A stretch of 64,000 bases of DNA from Pyrenophora tritici-repentis (lineage: Eukaryota; Ascomycota; Dothideomycetes; Pleosporales; Pleosporaceae). Shown here in pieces: positions 42,294 through 54,654 of this stretch. Numbering within the stretch: position 1 is the stretch's first letter; each line of letters begins with the position of its first letter. The stretch lies in NCBI RefSeq assembly GCF_003171515.1, contig NC_089391.1:2976001-3040000 (forward strand). Direction: 5' to 3'. The position numbers were made by a program, and so were the translations under genes. The notes beneath the pieces were generated by a model. The model was given only the letters and a program-made list of their open reading frames with translations, was not told the origin of the DNA and made no database searches.

Positions 42294-43340
42294 ATGCCTG
42301 CAGCCAAAGTTAAGTCGCGCATTCAGTTTCAGAGCCGGCAGAAACCAGCTGTGCCTAGAAACAACAAGCACCACGCAGAGCCAGCGCAATCAACGCAACA
42401 AAACAACGTCGCAAACAGCCCACAGGAGGCGGCTAGAGGTAGCCAAGCTTATAAAGAACAGCATGATCGAATTCTCTCGCTGACTAGCAAAGTGTCTGCA
42501 TTTTCCTTCGACTCCGACGATACCACAGACGAAGAGGAGAGTGGCCATGACAAAGAGCATGTGACACCATTCGCAAAAAGGCGAGTCTCAACTACAGAAG
42601 AGTGTAGGCTGAGCGGCGCTTTCGACTCTCTAATCCGCGCGGCGACGTTGGAGAGACGTGTTTCGTTCATTGCAAGCAGTCCTAACAGTTTCTATAGCGC
42701 TGTGGATGACGACTGCGACCCAAGCGACTCTTTGATCATTGAGGCGCATATACCTGATCCACAAGAGCCAAAGAAGCCAAAGCTGCCAATGGTAGAAGAG
42801 GTCAAGGCTGAGGCTTCAGTTTCATGGCATCAATGGCTTGTGACCTTGTTCGCTGGTCGCAGGACTATCCCGTTGCACTCTGCTTGTCAACACCAGGCTC
42901 CGCCAGCGACCAATGACAGCGAAGGAATTACGCCAGTTGGGGACATCTCATCTTCCGAGCAACCGCGACTCACACATGAGCAAGCCATTCCGCAGGTACG
43001 CGCAGTCGGCGCCAAACACCCATCCCATCGCCCAAGCTATAGGTACATCTCACCTGCGCGCACGACTCAGTACACAGGCTATGCTGTAGTAGCGCAAGAC
43101 GAATATGAACCAGCAATTGTACAGCGAGGCTTTGTAGTACCCAACAGCCAACAACAAGTCTCACTTACGCAACGGCGGAACAAGTCTTCGAACAGTATCT
43201 TCAACAGGGATGGCGATACATGGACGGTTTGGCACAGGACAAATCCTATTACGGAGACCGACTACTTTAAGAGGAGTCGTCCCAACAACCAGCTGCTGCA
43301 TTCACAGTCAACTGCAAACATGGTAAGGCAGTCTGGATGA
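42294..43340 (+). CDS. orphan hypothetical protein
   Basis: Single-exon frame of 348 residues starting MPAAKVKSRIQFQSRQKP. I do not recognise a family. The first ~60 residues are Gln/Asn/Ala-rich and basic. Then come an acidic Ser/Asp patch (FSFDSDDTTDEEESGHD), a segment EECRLSGAFDSLIRAATLERRVSF with helical periodicity, another acidic stretch (DDDCDPSDSLI), and a Trp-bearing block SWHQWLVTLFAGRRT. The C-terminal half is Gln/Ser-rich with an aromatic block TWTVWHRTNPITETDYF. No membrane segment or signal peptide. The ATG at 42294 (context ACCATG) is the first in frame. Probably a disordered nuclear or cytosolic protein, by inference only. Confidence 0.7.
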   Translation: MPAAKVKSRIQFQSRQKPAVPRNNKHHAEPAQSTQQNNVANSPQEAARGSQAYKEQHDRILSLTSKVSAFSFDSDDTTDEEESGHDKEHVTPFAKRRVSTTEECRLSGAFDSLIRAATLERRVSFIASSPNSFYSAVDDDCDPSDSLIIEAHIPDPQEPKKPKLPMVEEVKAEASVSWHQWLVTLFAGRRTIPLHSACQHQAPPATNDSEGITPVGDISSSEQPRLTHEQAIPQVRAVGAKHPSHRPSYRYISPARTTQYTGYAVVAQDEYEPAIVQRGFVVPNSQQQVSLTQRRNKSSNSIFNRDGDTWTVWHRTNPITETDYFKRSRPNNQLLHSQSTANMVRQSG

Positions 43341-43987
43341 GAATGAAGCTCCGCACCGACTATGGATTACGAATCGGAGACCAATACCTCGTCAACGTCT
43401 TTTGCTGGTAAAAGCCAGATTAGAGTGTCTGTGAGAAGGGCAATGTGCGAAAGACTGTATACATCTGTGCGTGCAAACTACGCCTATCGGGTTCATCGAG
43501 ATGATAGGTATGTAAAGTTGTCGTGTTGAAGAGTCTGTGGTAACGGAGGAATCATAGAGTGGCTGTTACTCGGCTCCATCCTGATGCGGCATGAATGCAC
43601 GAACTTGCAAGGGTTTTGTGGCCTGTACGTAGTTCAGAGTGTATTCATGGTGGGTTCAATCGTTGGGGAGGTCGATTTTTTAAGGTCTACAAGAGATTGT
43701 GGGTGGCATAGGCCAAACAAGGGCATCACAATCAAAGCGTGGTAAAACTACCTGTGATAGGGAGTGAATGGCATACAGTCAGTGTACCCATTGCATGCCT
43801 GATCGTATTAGTACAAGCAACCCCTTGCCGTTGAGCCGACCACGATAGACATTTCACACATCAACCGACATGAGTCAGGGTCAAGCAGTTGTGTTGCATT
43901 GTCATATATTCATAAATAGAGAAGTTGCATAATCATGATTCGCCATGTTCGTCTATCGTCATCCCAACAACCACCTTGTTCATCATC
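43341..43987. other. convergent 3' region
   Basis: A 647 bp stretch between the orphan gene and the first P450 (both 3' ends). No gene seen. It marks the change from conserved to accessory gene content. Confidence 0.5.
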
Positions 43988-45981
43988 TCAATTCGCACGT
44001 TCAACCGGTGTAAACACAACCTTGGCGCTGGGTTTGGGCAAGATAGTTGACCTCCAAGTGAACAAGCGCCTCGCTGTCGGGTCCACAAGCTCGCAATCAT
44101 AGTTGAGGATGACTTGACCCAAAATCACCTTCATGACAGCTGAAGCATAGAATCTTCCAGGGCTATGTTCTCTTAGTAAACTGCTGCATCTCATTTCGGG
44201 CGATAATGACTTACCATGCCATCCTTCCTGTTCCCCAAACATGGTAGGTCATGTCAACATCAGTCAACTTGGTAGGCTTCTTTTGCATGACACTGAAAGC
44301 ATCGTCATTCTCAAGGCTCTTGACTAGCTCTGGGTCGGCGAAACGGAAACCACTGAATGTAGTTGCTTCGGGGAAATCGACGGGGTTGGTCATGATGGCT
44401 CGAACGGGTGTGCAGAACCAGTCACCAACATTGACGTGTGTGCCGTCTTTGAGAGAGAAAGGCTTCAGCGCTGAACGGCGAGTGCTCTCTAAGAACAGAA
44501 ATCAGCATATGACATGTTGGTGGAGGTATAAAACGTACGGGACTCTACTGGTGTCAAGCGCGCAGACTCTTTGATGAAGCTATCGAGGAGCGGAAGCCCG
44601 GTGCCAGCTTGCTCGAAAGCAACGTATTGAGCCTCGCACTCTTTCCTAAGGGGCGCAACGTATTCGGGGTGTAGGCACAGGTCATGAATGGCAAATGTGA
44701 CGGTCGTGGAGACAGCATGGACAGAGCCAAACCAGATGGCCATCAGTTCGTGAACAACGCGCTGTGGGGTCCATGGAGCATTCTTGGGCGAGGTCTCCAT
44801 GATCCATTGGATGCAATCGGGCTGGGACATCTGTTAGACTAACAACCGGCGAGCTTCGTTTGGTGGTGACATACATGTTGGGGAACCTTCTGACCTAGCT
44901 TGGCTGCGTCTCGCTCAATGCATCGTTGCTCAGCGATGGGCAGAAGTCTGTTGAAAATGACGCCATGAGACTTGAGAGTGCGGGCAATAATGCCACCGAC
45001 GATACTACAAGACAATTAGAGATGCGCATTGTAGAACAGGAAACGGAATACTCACGGCGTCATGAATTTGGGAAGCAAACGAACGATCTCGGCGCAGATC
45101 AGAGTTTCCTCAATGTAAGCGAGCGCTGAGGTCATGAACTGCTCGTCTTTTGCTAGATCTTTGCCGAAGAAGGAAACGGCATTGGAGAGCACGACTAGTT
45201 TGACCGTCATGTGATACACGTCCGACTGCTTCTTTCCATTGACAAATGGATGACCAGCATGCAGCTCTTGGAATCTGGTTCGGATGATGCAAGTAAGATC
45301 TGGGAGAATTTTGGGAAGGTTGTTGGTCAAAAGCGTTCGAAGAGCTCGGATGAAACCGACACCCTCTGTACCGCGGCGGTCAAACCAATTGAATCCATGC
45401 CTTTGTCATATTAGTACAACCAAATAGGAATTACGAGATGTCGAGTTTGTTCCATCTCAAATTGTTTGCATCTGGTCAACTTACATAGTGTATACAGGCT
45501 GCAGCATCTGAATGGCATTAGCAATGTCAAAAACTGGAATGCGGATAAGCGTACCTGCTTGGATGCCGCTTGAAGCGACAAAACAGTATCGGGTGCGCCG
45601 TCGATCTCTTTGATCTGTTGAGGGTCGGAAACGAAGACATAACGGTTGTCGGGAGCAAGGAGCTCGAATGGCTTTCCGTTAGCCTCGTCAAAGGCTTTTT
45701 GAATTATCTCAGGACCCCAGAAGAGATACGCCCAGGCATTGTAACGCTTGACGAATGGGCTGGCAAGTTTCTTAAAGGTCCGTGATGGCGAAGGCTAGCA
45801 TGTTCAGTCCGAGTTCGCAGGGAAAGCCATGGTAGAGTCATTTTGAACGCACCAATGTTCTTGCCACTAAGGCTTTGTAGCAAAGGAAAAGCGATAGGAA
45901 ACCAAAAATACTGCTGGCAGCATTGACGGCCAATGGACTGAGATTCGGTAGGTGAAGGGCCTGCATCTCCAAGTAGTCCAT
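43988..45981 (-). CDS. cytochrome P450 monooxygenase (first of a divergent pair)
   Basis: Microsomal class II P450. Eight exons sum to 1608 nt and 535 residues. Introns: 45795-45852, 45508-45554, 45401-45484, 45005-45055, 44831-44874, 44489-44538, 44163-44214. N-terminal anchor SSIFGFLSLFLCYKALVA. The I-helix region reads WFGSVHAVSTT, lacking the usual AGxxT, as in fungal ent-kaurene-oxidase-like P450s. ExxR is in KESARLTP. The heme loop WGTGRMACPGRFY has the thiolate Cys at 478, its codon split by the last intron. All essential motifs are present, so it should be active. The substrate is unknown. Its promoter faces that of the second P450 across 2.1 kb. Confidence 0.94.
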
Positions 45982-48093
45982 GATGGAGGAAGCACTCGTT
46001 ACGGAGGAGATATTGAACCGAAACTAGATTAGACGAACAGTTCGATGATGGTACATATACAATCTTGATATCTTGAGACTGTCAACTTCCAAGTGCCGTG
46101 CGCGGAGAATGCGGTTGTAGCGATCCGTCAGCAAAAGTCCAAGCCCCAGGCCTAACGGTCTAACGGCCTAGAGGCGTTATTAGTACACTGTGCCGCTGTG
46201 ATGCAGCGCGCAGCGCAATATCAGACCACGTTAGACATGTTGCAACATCCCACGTGAACGCCCACTGGGGCTCGGGCATGAGCCACAGGATCAAGTCCAC
46301 TCATGCGAACAGTCAATATACGCCTAGCGTTATCCGTTACACTTGCTATCCCAGAGCGTAGGTAAATCCGATGCAGCGTGTGCAAAATTCCTCCAGCGCT
46401 TGCGTGTTCGAGAACCAGATTTTTAGCGTAGGATTTGGTAAAAACGGCTGGGGAGCTCGACATTCGCTTTACTCTGAGGCAAATGCACACTAAAGTCTGC
46501 GAATGGTGTGCCACCGGGACCTACCCGCCTGCACTAGTCATGAGGCTCATGTGGACCCTGGTCTGCGATACGATTAGGATATGTCGCAATCCTTGACAAA
46601 GTGTTGTGGAAGAGCAGGAGCAGACCGACAAAGGCGCGCTTGAGCGTAAACGTCACATGAGGCGTTCTTGGTCCTTGGGCGGCCAACGCTTGATTGGCCG
46701 GAGAAGGCTTTAGCGATGCTAGATTCGACGTCGGTGGTGTCTATGATCCGTATGTACCGGTCTTTACCATAACCTAGCTGATATAGCTTGCATGCGAGAG
46801 AGGTTGGCATAAAAACCTAGGCAGCGTCCAGTCTTTTGGGCGGACATGTAACCTTGGTCTTAGGTGTTTGGACACCGCTCGACTGTTCGCCCAGTGATCC
46901 GGGCTGCTGAATGCCATTGATGGACAAACTCGTGCGGCTGAAGTGCACGTTCTGCATAAGCTAACGAGGTCGTCAGGGCACCTAGGTACCTCACGGCTAA
47001 TGTTAGCGAGCATGTAGCCCCGGAGAGTACTCGGAAGAGGCGAGCGTGGATGCCGTCCGTTGATACCGTCCGTTGATGCATGCGAGGAATCCCTTTCTCG
47101 TGCTTAACACACTGACAGCTGCAGTAGTACGTCGCCATGGCGTAGCATTGCCGGCACATACTGGTCGGCAGCCTCTCGGGGGAATACGACGAGTAGCAAA
47201 GCTTTCGTGGTGCAGGCACATGCTAGCGAGCTTTGCATCCATATGAATCCGACTCAAGTAGCGATGGACTAGCGACCTTGTAGCTGCACGTGTATGGCCC
47301 GGTTTCTCCTTAGCCTCTGGGATCCTGTCCCGCCACCAAGACACGTCTTGGCCTACCTGAATATATTATTTGTGAAGATTCACTCACTAGATTGACTTAC
47401 CTGCAGAACGCAATCAAGGCTCTGGTGCGTGATCTTGACCTGAATAACCCCACGTCTAGGCCAAAAGCGGAAGTCGGCCGACCCGAGCCGTCCACCGTGT
47501 GGAGCCGCGCGGCTGCTGTGTCGTAAAACCTTCCTCAAACAAAGAAATACATACATGCAACGGCAGGTAGCGTATATGTATACTGCAGTGATTGCATTGC
47601 ATGCTGCAACACCGGAGCATCCCAACCAACTTGCTTGCGATACGACGGCACTTTGAGCCTGCAGCCGCGCCCACGCGATTCTTCCGGTGAGTGGCCGGCC
47701 TGCGTCAAGCTACCATGGTCTTGGATCCTGTCCACCTTTCATATGCCACTACTGATGGCATACCTCCGGATCATGCTCGTTGTGATATTTCACGTCTTCT
47801 AGGTCCGCCAATCAGCAGATCCTTGGTTAAAGATTACGCGCCAGTTGCGGCAGTCTAGAAACTGATGGACAATGCAACGGGCTAAGCTGTCATGGCGAGA
47901 CAAGCCGCTTCAATCGCGTTGCATAGAATCCTAGACCCTCCCAATGCTACCAGGACCCACTGTAGGTACATCCGATAGCATTCCAACCGCGGCATGCATA
48001 TAGCCATTGGTGGCGGGGTGAGAAGAATGGTATTCTTTAAGTGTTTGCAAAGTCGACTGCTCTTGAACCTGTTTGCAACGTGATTTTGCTGAG
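45982..48093. other. 2.1 kb spacer between divergent P450s
   Basis: No supported gene. The short frames present have no domains. It must hold both P450 promoters. At this length a lost or decayed gene or a non-coding transcript is possible, but I see no direct remnant. Confidence 0.55.
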
Positions 48094-49951
48094 ATGGAGC
48101 TCATCATTACGCCTACTCAGGCTTTGGTGCCGTTGTCTATTCTATTCGTAGCATACCACGCCATCCAAGCCTGGTTTTTCGGTAAACCAGAATCGAAACA
48201 TTGGGATGAATTGCCCGTAGTTGGACTCAAGACAGGATGGCTAAAGTGGGTGTGGGCGACCTTGAAGTCTGTTCGAAAGACGCAGGACTGGGCGTTTGAA
48301 GGCTATCGCAAGGTAAAATCTCTATGTCTATCTGGTGAAGATTTATACTCACCAGTAGGCTTCTAGTTCGCCGACATAAACAGCCCATTTATATTGCCTA
48401 GCATCGATAGAGGCGCCATGATTATCCTTCCTCCTCGTCTTATCAAGAAGGTCTATGGGCTTCCGGAATCTACACTCGACATTCATGCTACGCAGAGCGA
48501 GACTATCCAGACCAAATGGACCGTATGGGACAAGGAAGTAGCGGACAATGACTTCCAGATCAACGTCGTGCGCCACCAGATCACACGAAATCTCGAACAC
48601 CTTACTCCCCTAATGGCCGAAGAACTCGACAGGGGGTTCGATAGGTGGTGGGGAGGAAAGGGGGACACGGAGTGGAAAGAGGTCAAAGTCTGGGATGCCT
48701 GTTTGAAACTGATCGCCGGTGCGAGCAATGGAGCTTTCTGTGGAGCGCCACTATGTGAGTGATCAAGTTATTACACAACGAAAGATCCAAATGCTTATTC
48801 TTTCAGGCCGAGATGAGCAATTTCTCAACGATCTCCGAGACCATGCAATGAGCATTTTCGCCGGCGCCATGGTCATCAACGCATCACCTAAACCGCTGAA
48901 ACCCATTACCGGATTTCTTGTCGGGGCAAACTGCTGGTATCTCCGAAAAAAGGCACTCAAGGGCTGTCTGCCGTTCGTAACGGAGAGGCTGGAGGCTACC
49001 GCACGATTCAAGGCTGACTCCAAGTGTGGATGGACGCCACCGGTAAGACTCATTTTATGATAATTTTCATGTAGATTGTCACGCTGACCCCCATCACAGA
49101 AAGACGGACTCCAATGGCTCATTGACGAGTGCTATGCTGCGGCTGCAAAAGGCGATGCAGGCCAACTAGATCCAAAGCGAGTGGCGCATCGTCTATTACT
49201 GGTCAACGATATCTCGCTACACTCGACAAGTTTCACTGTCCAGAACGTCATCTTGGACCTTTACAGTTCTGATCCTTCCATGAGATATGTTGAGGCTTTA
49301 CGTGATGAAGCTGCCTCGGTACTTGCAAAGTCAGGAGGAGTGTGGACACGCGATGCAGTACGTGATCTGAAACTCATCGACTCGATGATTCGTGAGTCGA
49401 TGAGACTAAATCCATTTGCCATCGTTGGTCTTCCCCGAACTGTACGTATACACATGCATTCCGCTGAGCCACCAACTAATAGAGTTCAGGTTGTGCATCC
49501 CGAAGGTATCCGGCTCCCAGGCTCCAACGTCCATGTTCCAAAAGGTACCATGATTGCAGTTCCGATGGAGCCAATCCATTACGATGAAAAGATCTATCCT
49601 CAAGCACGGAGTTTCAACGCATTCCGTTTCGCGGACCCATCCAACGTTACTAGTATTGTTGACAACTTTGCCGCCAAGGAGGATCTCGAAGCTGGCAAGG
49701 CAGATGCGAGCGAGAAGAAAGCCAAGTCGACCGCTACACTGGATGATGCTTTCCTTGGCTTTGGATTTGGAAGGCATGCTTGCCCAGGACGATTCTTCGC
49801 TCTGAATGAGATGAAGGTGTTCATAGCGCACATGCTGCTAAACTACGAAGTGAAGCACATGGAAGTACGACCCAAACCCCTAGACACAGTATGGCTCAAA
49901 CTTCCATTACATGGCGGGAAGATTTCGGTTCGTCGTAGGCCTACAGCATGA
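48094..49951 (+). CDS. cytochrome P450 monooxygenase (second of a divergent pair)
   Basis: Microsomal P450 of the same broad type as its neighbour. Five exons with introns at 48313-48366, 48755-48806, 49043-49099 and 49442-49489 give 1647 nt and 548 residues. N-terminal anchor ALVPLSILFVAYHAIQAWFF. The region FADINSPFILPSIDRGAMIILPPRLIKKVYG matches the family N-terminal half. The I-helix VNDISLHSTSFT again has His in place of the usual Gly-containing motif. ExxR lies in IRESMRLNP, and the heme loop FGFGRHACPGRFF has Cys 493. A Lys/Ala/Glu-rich insert (LEAGKADASEKKAKS) precedes the heme loop. Intact and probably active; substrate unknown. Confidence 0.94.
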
Positions 49952-50245
49952 AGGATAATTAGTTAAAAAATATAAGTCTGCTATCATCTATACGTCTTGT
50001 CTCTTCACCCTTAACTTAGTTGGACACATGTTACATTGTCAGCGGCTTTAGTGTGCTTTTACATGTGCCCGCCACAAATCCTTCACCTCACACTTCTTGG
50101 CGCACGTGACGATATGTTCATTACTTTGAAATTTATTTTAGGTCAACCATTATGCTGAAACCAAGGGAAGCTTAGTCTAACAACGACATTTTGGTGCAGA
50201 TAGCCTCGCATCGCAAAGAGAAAGCCACACGCCTCGAGGGTACGA

Positions 50246-52333
50246 CTAATCCATCCGACCTGAAAAGCGCTGTGAAAGTTCCATGGAAACACGAGGTATC
50301 TCCACACTCAATAGAGAGCTATGAATCGATTCCTCCACTTGAGTCGGACCTTGCTCTTCGTCTGACAATGACTCAACCTTTGGCGGCACCTTGAGCTTAG
50401 GATGCTTGGGATCTGAGGTATCGAGAACAGCCAGTAGATCACCCCGCTGCGTTCGTGGGTAGTCATCGCGTGTGCCCTCCCAGTTGCCAGCACCGACGGC
50501 TTCATGTGCGAGCCTCTGGAGCTGCAGTGTATCATTGGCATCCCACTCAATGCTGGCAAACGGCTTTTTACGTTGTATGCGCGCCATCAGCGATGGCAGA
50601 CAGGCCGAGATGAGCATAATGAGGCCGCCAATGGAGAATATGAGGATAAGTCCGAGCACGTTGAACGATGTGTAGGAATCGCTCCGGATTTTCTGGTTGG
50701 TACAAGCGGCACGCTCACCGGCTGTCGTCGGGAGAGAATGGAATGTCGCTGCCTCTGGGATGGACGGGCCACTCGCCTGATTGACTATGGATCCCTGTAG
50801 AGCGGCTAGCATTATCCCGAACCAGTGCTTGAGCTCAAGTTCCCATTGATTGTCCGGTAGTCCGAACTGACCAAGCGGATTGGTAAAATCACTTGCCAGA
50901 AGAGCTCCCTCCTTCAATGTTTTGGCGATTTCTGAGAAGCCGATCTGGTTAAAGACAGCTCGCAAGTTCCACATGAACCTATCTTCATTCGTTGTATTTG
51001 TGAACAGGTTGGAAGCAGCTGATGTCGCAGCTGTCGAGGATCCCATCGGCGCTGTACAAAGCTCCTTCGACGGGTTGCAGAATTGGTATTGTTGAGCACA
51101 TACCAAAGTATTCACGACCTTTTCTCCTGCATCGTAATACTTCCTGGGTCCAATGGGTGTGCTCTTATTAGAGCTGCTTTCAGCTGCAAACCACGGATCT
51201 TTGACAGATGAAAAATACCAGATACCGTGTTGCTCTAGCCAGAAGGCGCCGATATCCGCATTCGGAACCTGGAGTTCGGGAATTGGCTGCCAGGAGGAGG
51301 GATCATTGTCACCTTGCCCATCGTTGAAAGCGTTGGTTCTTAAATGCAATTAGCTACGACGGAATCAAGAAGAGTGGTAAACACACCGGAGTTTATATGA
51401 GCCCAAATGATACCCATCGGCCAGATTATAAGTGTACTGCTGACTACATCCCTTCACTCGTCCACAACCCTGTACATCGGTCCCGAGAAAGGTGCGCGAG
51501 GTCCAGAGCCAGCCAGTCTTGTTCCATTTCAAGTAAGGCTCGATATTCACCGGCGCACAGTCGTAGAAAGCTCGATAGAGGAACCTGTCCGAGGGTGGTG
51601 CATTCATTCCCAGATCGTCGTGGCTGTCGAGATACCCCGTATCCATTCGCAAACCTTGGTTGGGGGCTTTGCACATGTTTTTCCCCGGAAAAGGGCATGG
51701 AATACCACTGGTGCTTGTGAAGGGAAGTTTCTTCTGAACAAAATTGTTACAGCTATAAGTCGATGCATTTCCTGAATAGCAGCTTGACTCATAATTGGAG
51801 CTTGATCTGATCGAGCTGGCAACCCAGGATTGGAAGGAGCCCTGGTTTTCCGGTGTAAGGAGGGAAATGTTGTAACTCGCACATTTGTCACCAACAAGGA
51901 GAACCTGGCCACCCCGGGATGTGGCAACTTGCGAAGAGAAGATACCAGCGGCAGCAAAAGCGCAGAAGGTTATCAAGCTGACTGTCAGAGATAACCACGA
52001 GGCTTTCATCGAGGCGCCCAGGCTGGTCTTCCGCCAGGCCCACGTTAGCATGAATAATTTCCATGCGGCCGCCCCGCTGGTACCAGAGTTTCGAAGTATT
52101 GCTTGTCGCTGGTGGTATGTCGCGTTTTGGGGTGCCTGACGACTCAGCATTTGGTGCATGGTAAACGAAATGATGGACCAGAAGCATGTTCCTGTGAATG
52201 TGACGAAAAGCGCGAGGAAGGCGACCAATAGGCCTCCTTTCTGCAAAGTTGTCGTATATGTAAGTCCTTTGACAGAGCCATGGGACCAGTCTGTCCAGAC
52301 TCCAAGGTACACGGATTTGTCGTCGGATGCCAT
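50246..52333 (-). CDS. fungal polytopic membrane glycoprotein, uncharacterised family
   Basis: Two exons with an intron at 51339-51386 give 2040 nt and 679 residues. Near the N-terminus is VWTDWSHGSVKGLTYTTT followed by GGLLVAFLALFVTFTGTCFW (helix 1). A second helix is WLSLTVSLITFCAFAAAGIFSS. Next comes a long Cys-rich, presumably luminal or extracellular region with several N-glycosylation sites (NIS, NAS, NKT, NKS, NTT). A last helix is VLGLILIFSIGGLIMLISACL. A ~110-residue cytosolic tail follows (LQLQRLAHEAVGAGNWEGT). I recall this as a widespread Pezizomycotina family without a known role. Its 3' end converges on the second P450, 295 bp away. Confidence 0.85.
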
Positions 52334-53269
52334 GGCGACGTTGAAAGCCGATTGTAGGGTGGCTGTATAGCGTTGACGTGAGACCAGACCCTCAGAGTGT
52401 CGGGCGAGATGGGATGCCTGGAGAATACATAGGCAATATCCTGGGAGCGACTCCTCACATACTTACGCCCCAGTCGTTCTAGACGTAAGATTTTGCCGCT
52501 GTGTGAGAGGAAACACTAACGGGGCGCAGTGACTTTGAGAAACTAAGCTTAACATTCTGTATTGATGGGCAACCCCAAGAGGCATCGGAGATAACGTCTG
52601 CCTTGCTGTTGGGGGCTGAAAGCATATTTGCAAGACTCTTGGCGTAATTCCATCCCATGATAGGTGCGCCGAGACAGGGTGATGTACACCTAGCCGTTTG
52701 GGAGCGAAAAGATAAGGCTGGGTGATGCAAGCGAGAACGTCGGCGCGTAGTTTGCGGCAGATCTGCAAGCCTTCCGCCTTTTTCGTACCTTGTGGAGCTC
52801 GAACGTTATTCGCTGTCTTTTGCGGCACCTTTGAGTTTCTATAATAGGAATCAGATACGCCGCAGATAAGTAGGAACCCAGCCTCCCGTCCAACGTCCAA
52901 AGTGTAAGTTGTATCTGTGCACACAACATGTTGGCCCCCACAACGGACTATAATGACGACTGCGAGCATAAAATCAAGACTGAGAAGATTTCTGGCGCTA
53001 AGTCCAGAGACATCATTGGCTAAATGCTGATTAGCGTCGGCAATTTCATATCTCGATGCGGGGGTATAGAACGCGATGCAATGCATGCTCACACGACTTC
53101 GCCCCACGCCTCAGCCCCAATTTCGCCCCAGATATGTGCGCAGATGGGGTTGCCTCCACTTGAAAAAGTTTAAACCAAAGATTGTAAGAAGGGATAGACA
53201 AATTGAGAAGACATACCATTTTATTCCAAAAGATAGTAAACAGGACTTTTGTACCATGTCGTCAGCAGC
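52334..53269. other. intergenic between membrane protein and SDR
   Basis: A 936 bp stretch. The 214-codon minus-strand frame at 52463-53107 has no recognisable domain and poor composition, so I treat the region as promoter/terminator DNA. Confidence 0.5.
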
Positions 53270-54201
53270 CTACCAAGGCTGCACCCCATTCCTATCAATC
53301 ACAACTCCCTCATCGCCATCTCTCTTCCCTTCCAACACATCTCTGATAAGATCTCCCCCGATCCCTGGGTCCCCCGCCCCAAACTTCTTGAGCATATCCG
53401 CCCCCATGCCCCCCAACCCCGTGGCCAAAAACCCGGGACTGATCCCGAACACCTTGACCCCATCAACCTCTAGCGTCCTCTTCCAATACAGCATCAGCAT
53501 GTTCAACGCCGTCTTGCTAGACCGGTATGCCGTTTGTGCCATACCCGGCGGCTTAGGCCAGCCCTTTGGTGGCGCGGCACTCATGAGTTTGGAGTCGGAG
53601 CCCTGGGCACATTTCTCGAGCGATGATAGTCCAGACGTGATGAAAAGTAGTCTAGGGTTGGGCGAAGCGATCAACAGGGGCGCAAAAGTATGCGTCATCA
53701 CCTGAGTAGAAGTAACGTTGAGCGAGTATGCTTTATCCCAGGCTGCGCGTATGCCTTTGGGGCCGGGGTCGGAGCGCATAATGCCATCGAAGGCGGCACC
53801 TAGAGTTATGTTAGTATACTATTTCAGAAACTTGGAGATAGTGACACAAAGCTGGAGAGTCGTTGTTGAGAACCTTCATTCCTCGTAGTCTTCAAACATG
53901 AAAGGGGTCACAAACCAGCATTATTAACCAACCCATCCACCCTCCCCCACTTCCCATGCACCTCTCCAAAAGCCTTCTCAATACTCTCATCATCTTCAAT
54001 ATCAACCTGCAACGCGGAAACCTCATTCTTAGACTCGGGCACCTCGCTCTTCAGTTTCGCGATAGCTGTTTCCGCCTTCTCCAGCGAACGGCTACCCATG
54101 AAAATCGTGTATGGCTGAGAGGACACATACAGCGCCTTCACCGCCTCATACCCGATACCGGTATTGCCGCCGGTGATGAGGACTATAGAAGTGGAAGACA
54201 T
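53270..54201 (-). CDS. short-chain dehydrogenase/reductase
   Basis: Classical NAD(P)-dependent SDR. Two exons with a long intron for this window (53800-53915, 116 nt) give 816 nt and 271 residues. Cofactor motif GGNTGIG at ~11-17, Arg after strand 2 (GSRSLEKAE) suggesting NADP preference, NNAG at ~93-96, catalytic Ser in FITSGLSS, and YRSSK with Tyr ~185 and Lys ~189. All active-site residues are present. The substrate is unknown, probably a small carbonyl compound. It is transcribed in the same direction as the downstream aminotransferase and the membrane-protein gene. Confidence 0.92.
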
Positions 54202-54654
54202 GGTATAGTATAGGGATTAGTGTTGGGTTGTTGGGGTCTGGATGTTGGAAGTGATTGTTGGAAGGAAGGAAGGAAGTAACGTCCACGCCACCCCACACTT
54301 TCTAACCGAGTCAATACATCATCCCTTCAGGCACCCGACAGGATTCAAGGCAGAAACAGTGCGGATTCAGGGTGTAATCCAACAACCTGCAGACAAAGCT
54401 TAGAGAAAAGCTTGATAAGGGATATAAGCACTGTAACATTAGCGGAAGGATACATACCGTTCGTGAAGGGCGTTACAAGTGCATTGGTGGTTTACCCCAC
54501 ATCCCGACTTACGCCCATATCAGTGACGCAATATATTGTAAAGAACCTCCGTCTCATTACCGATAGAAGCCCGAGACACCTGGAAATACTTGGATAATCG
54601 TTCATTCATGATATGTTCATCTCTAACAAGGGAAAACCAAAAAAGGCCAATAGC
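54202..54654. other. intergenic SDR to aminotransferase
   Basis: A 453 bp stretch holding the SDR promoter and the aminotransferase 3' end. A (GGAA)4 tract lies near 54260-54276. No gene seen. Confidence 0.5.

Noticed and set aside
52463..53107. 214-codon minus-strand frame
   Set aside because: No recognisable domain and unlikely composition; lies in a promoter region.
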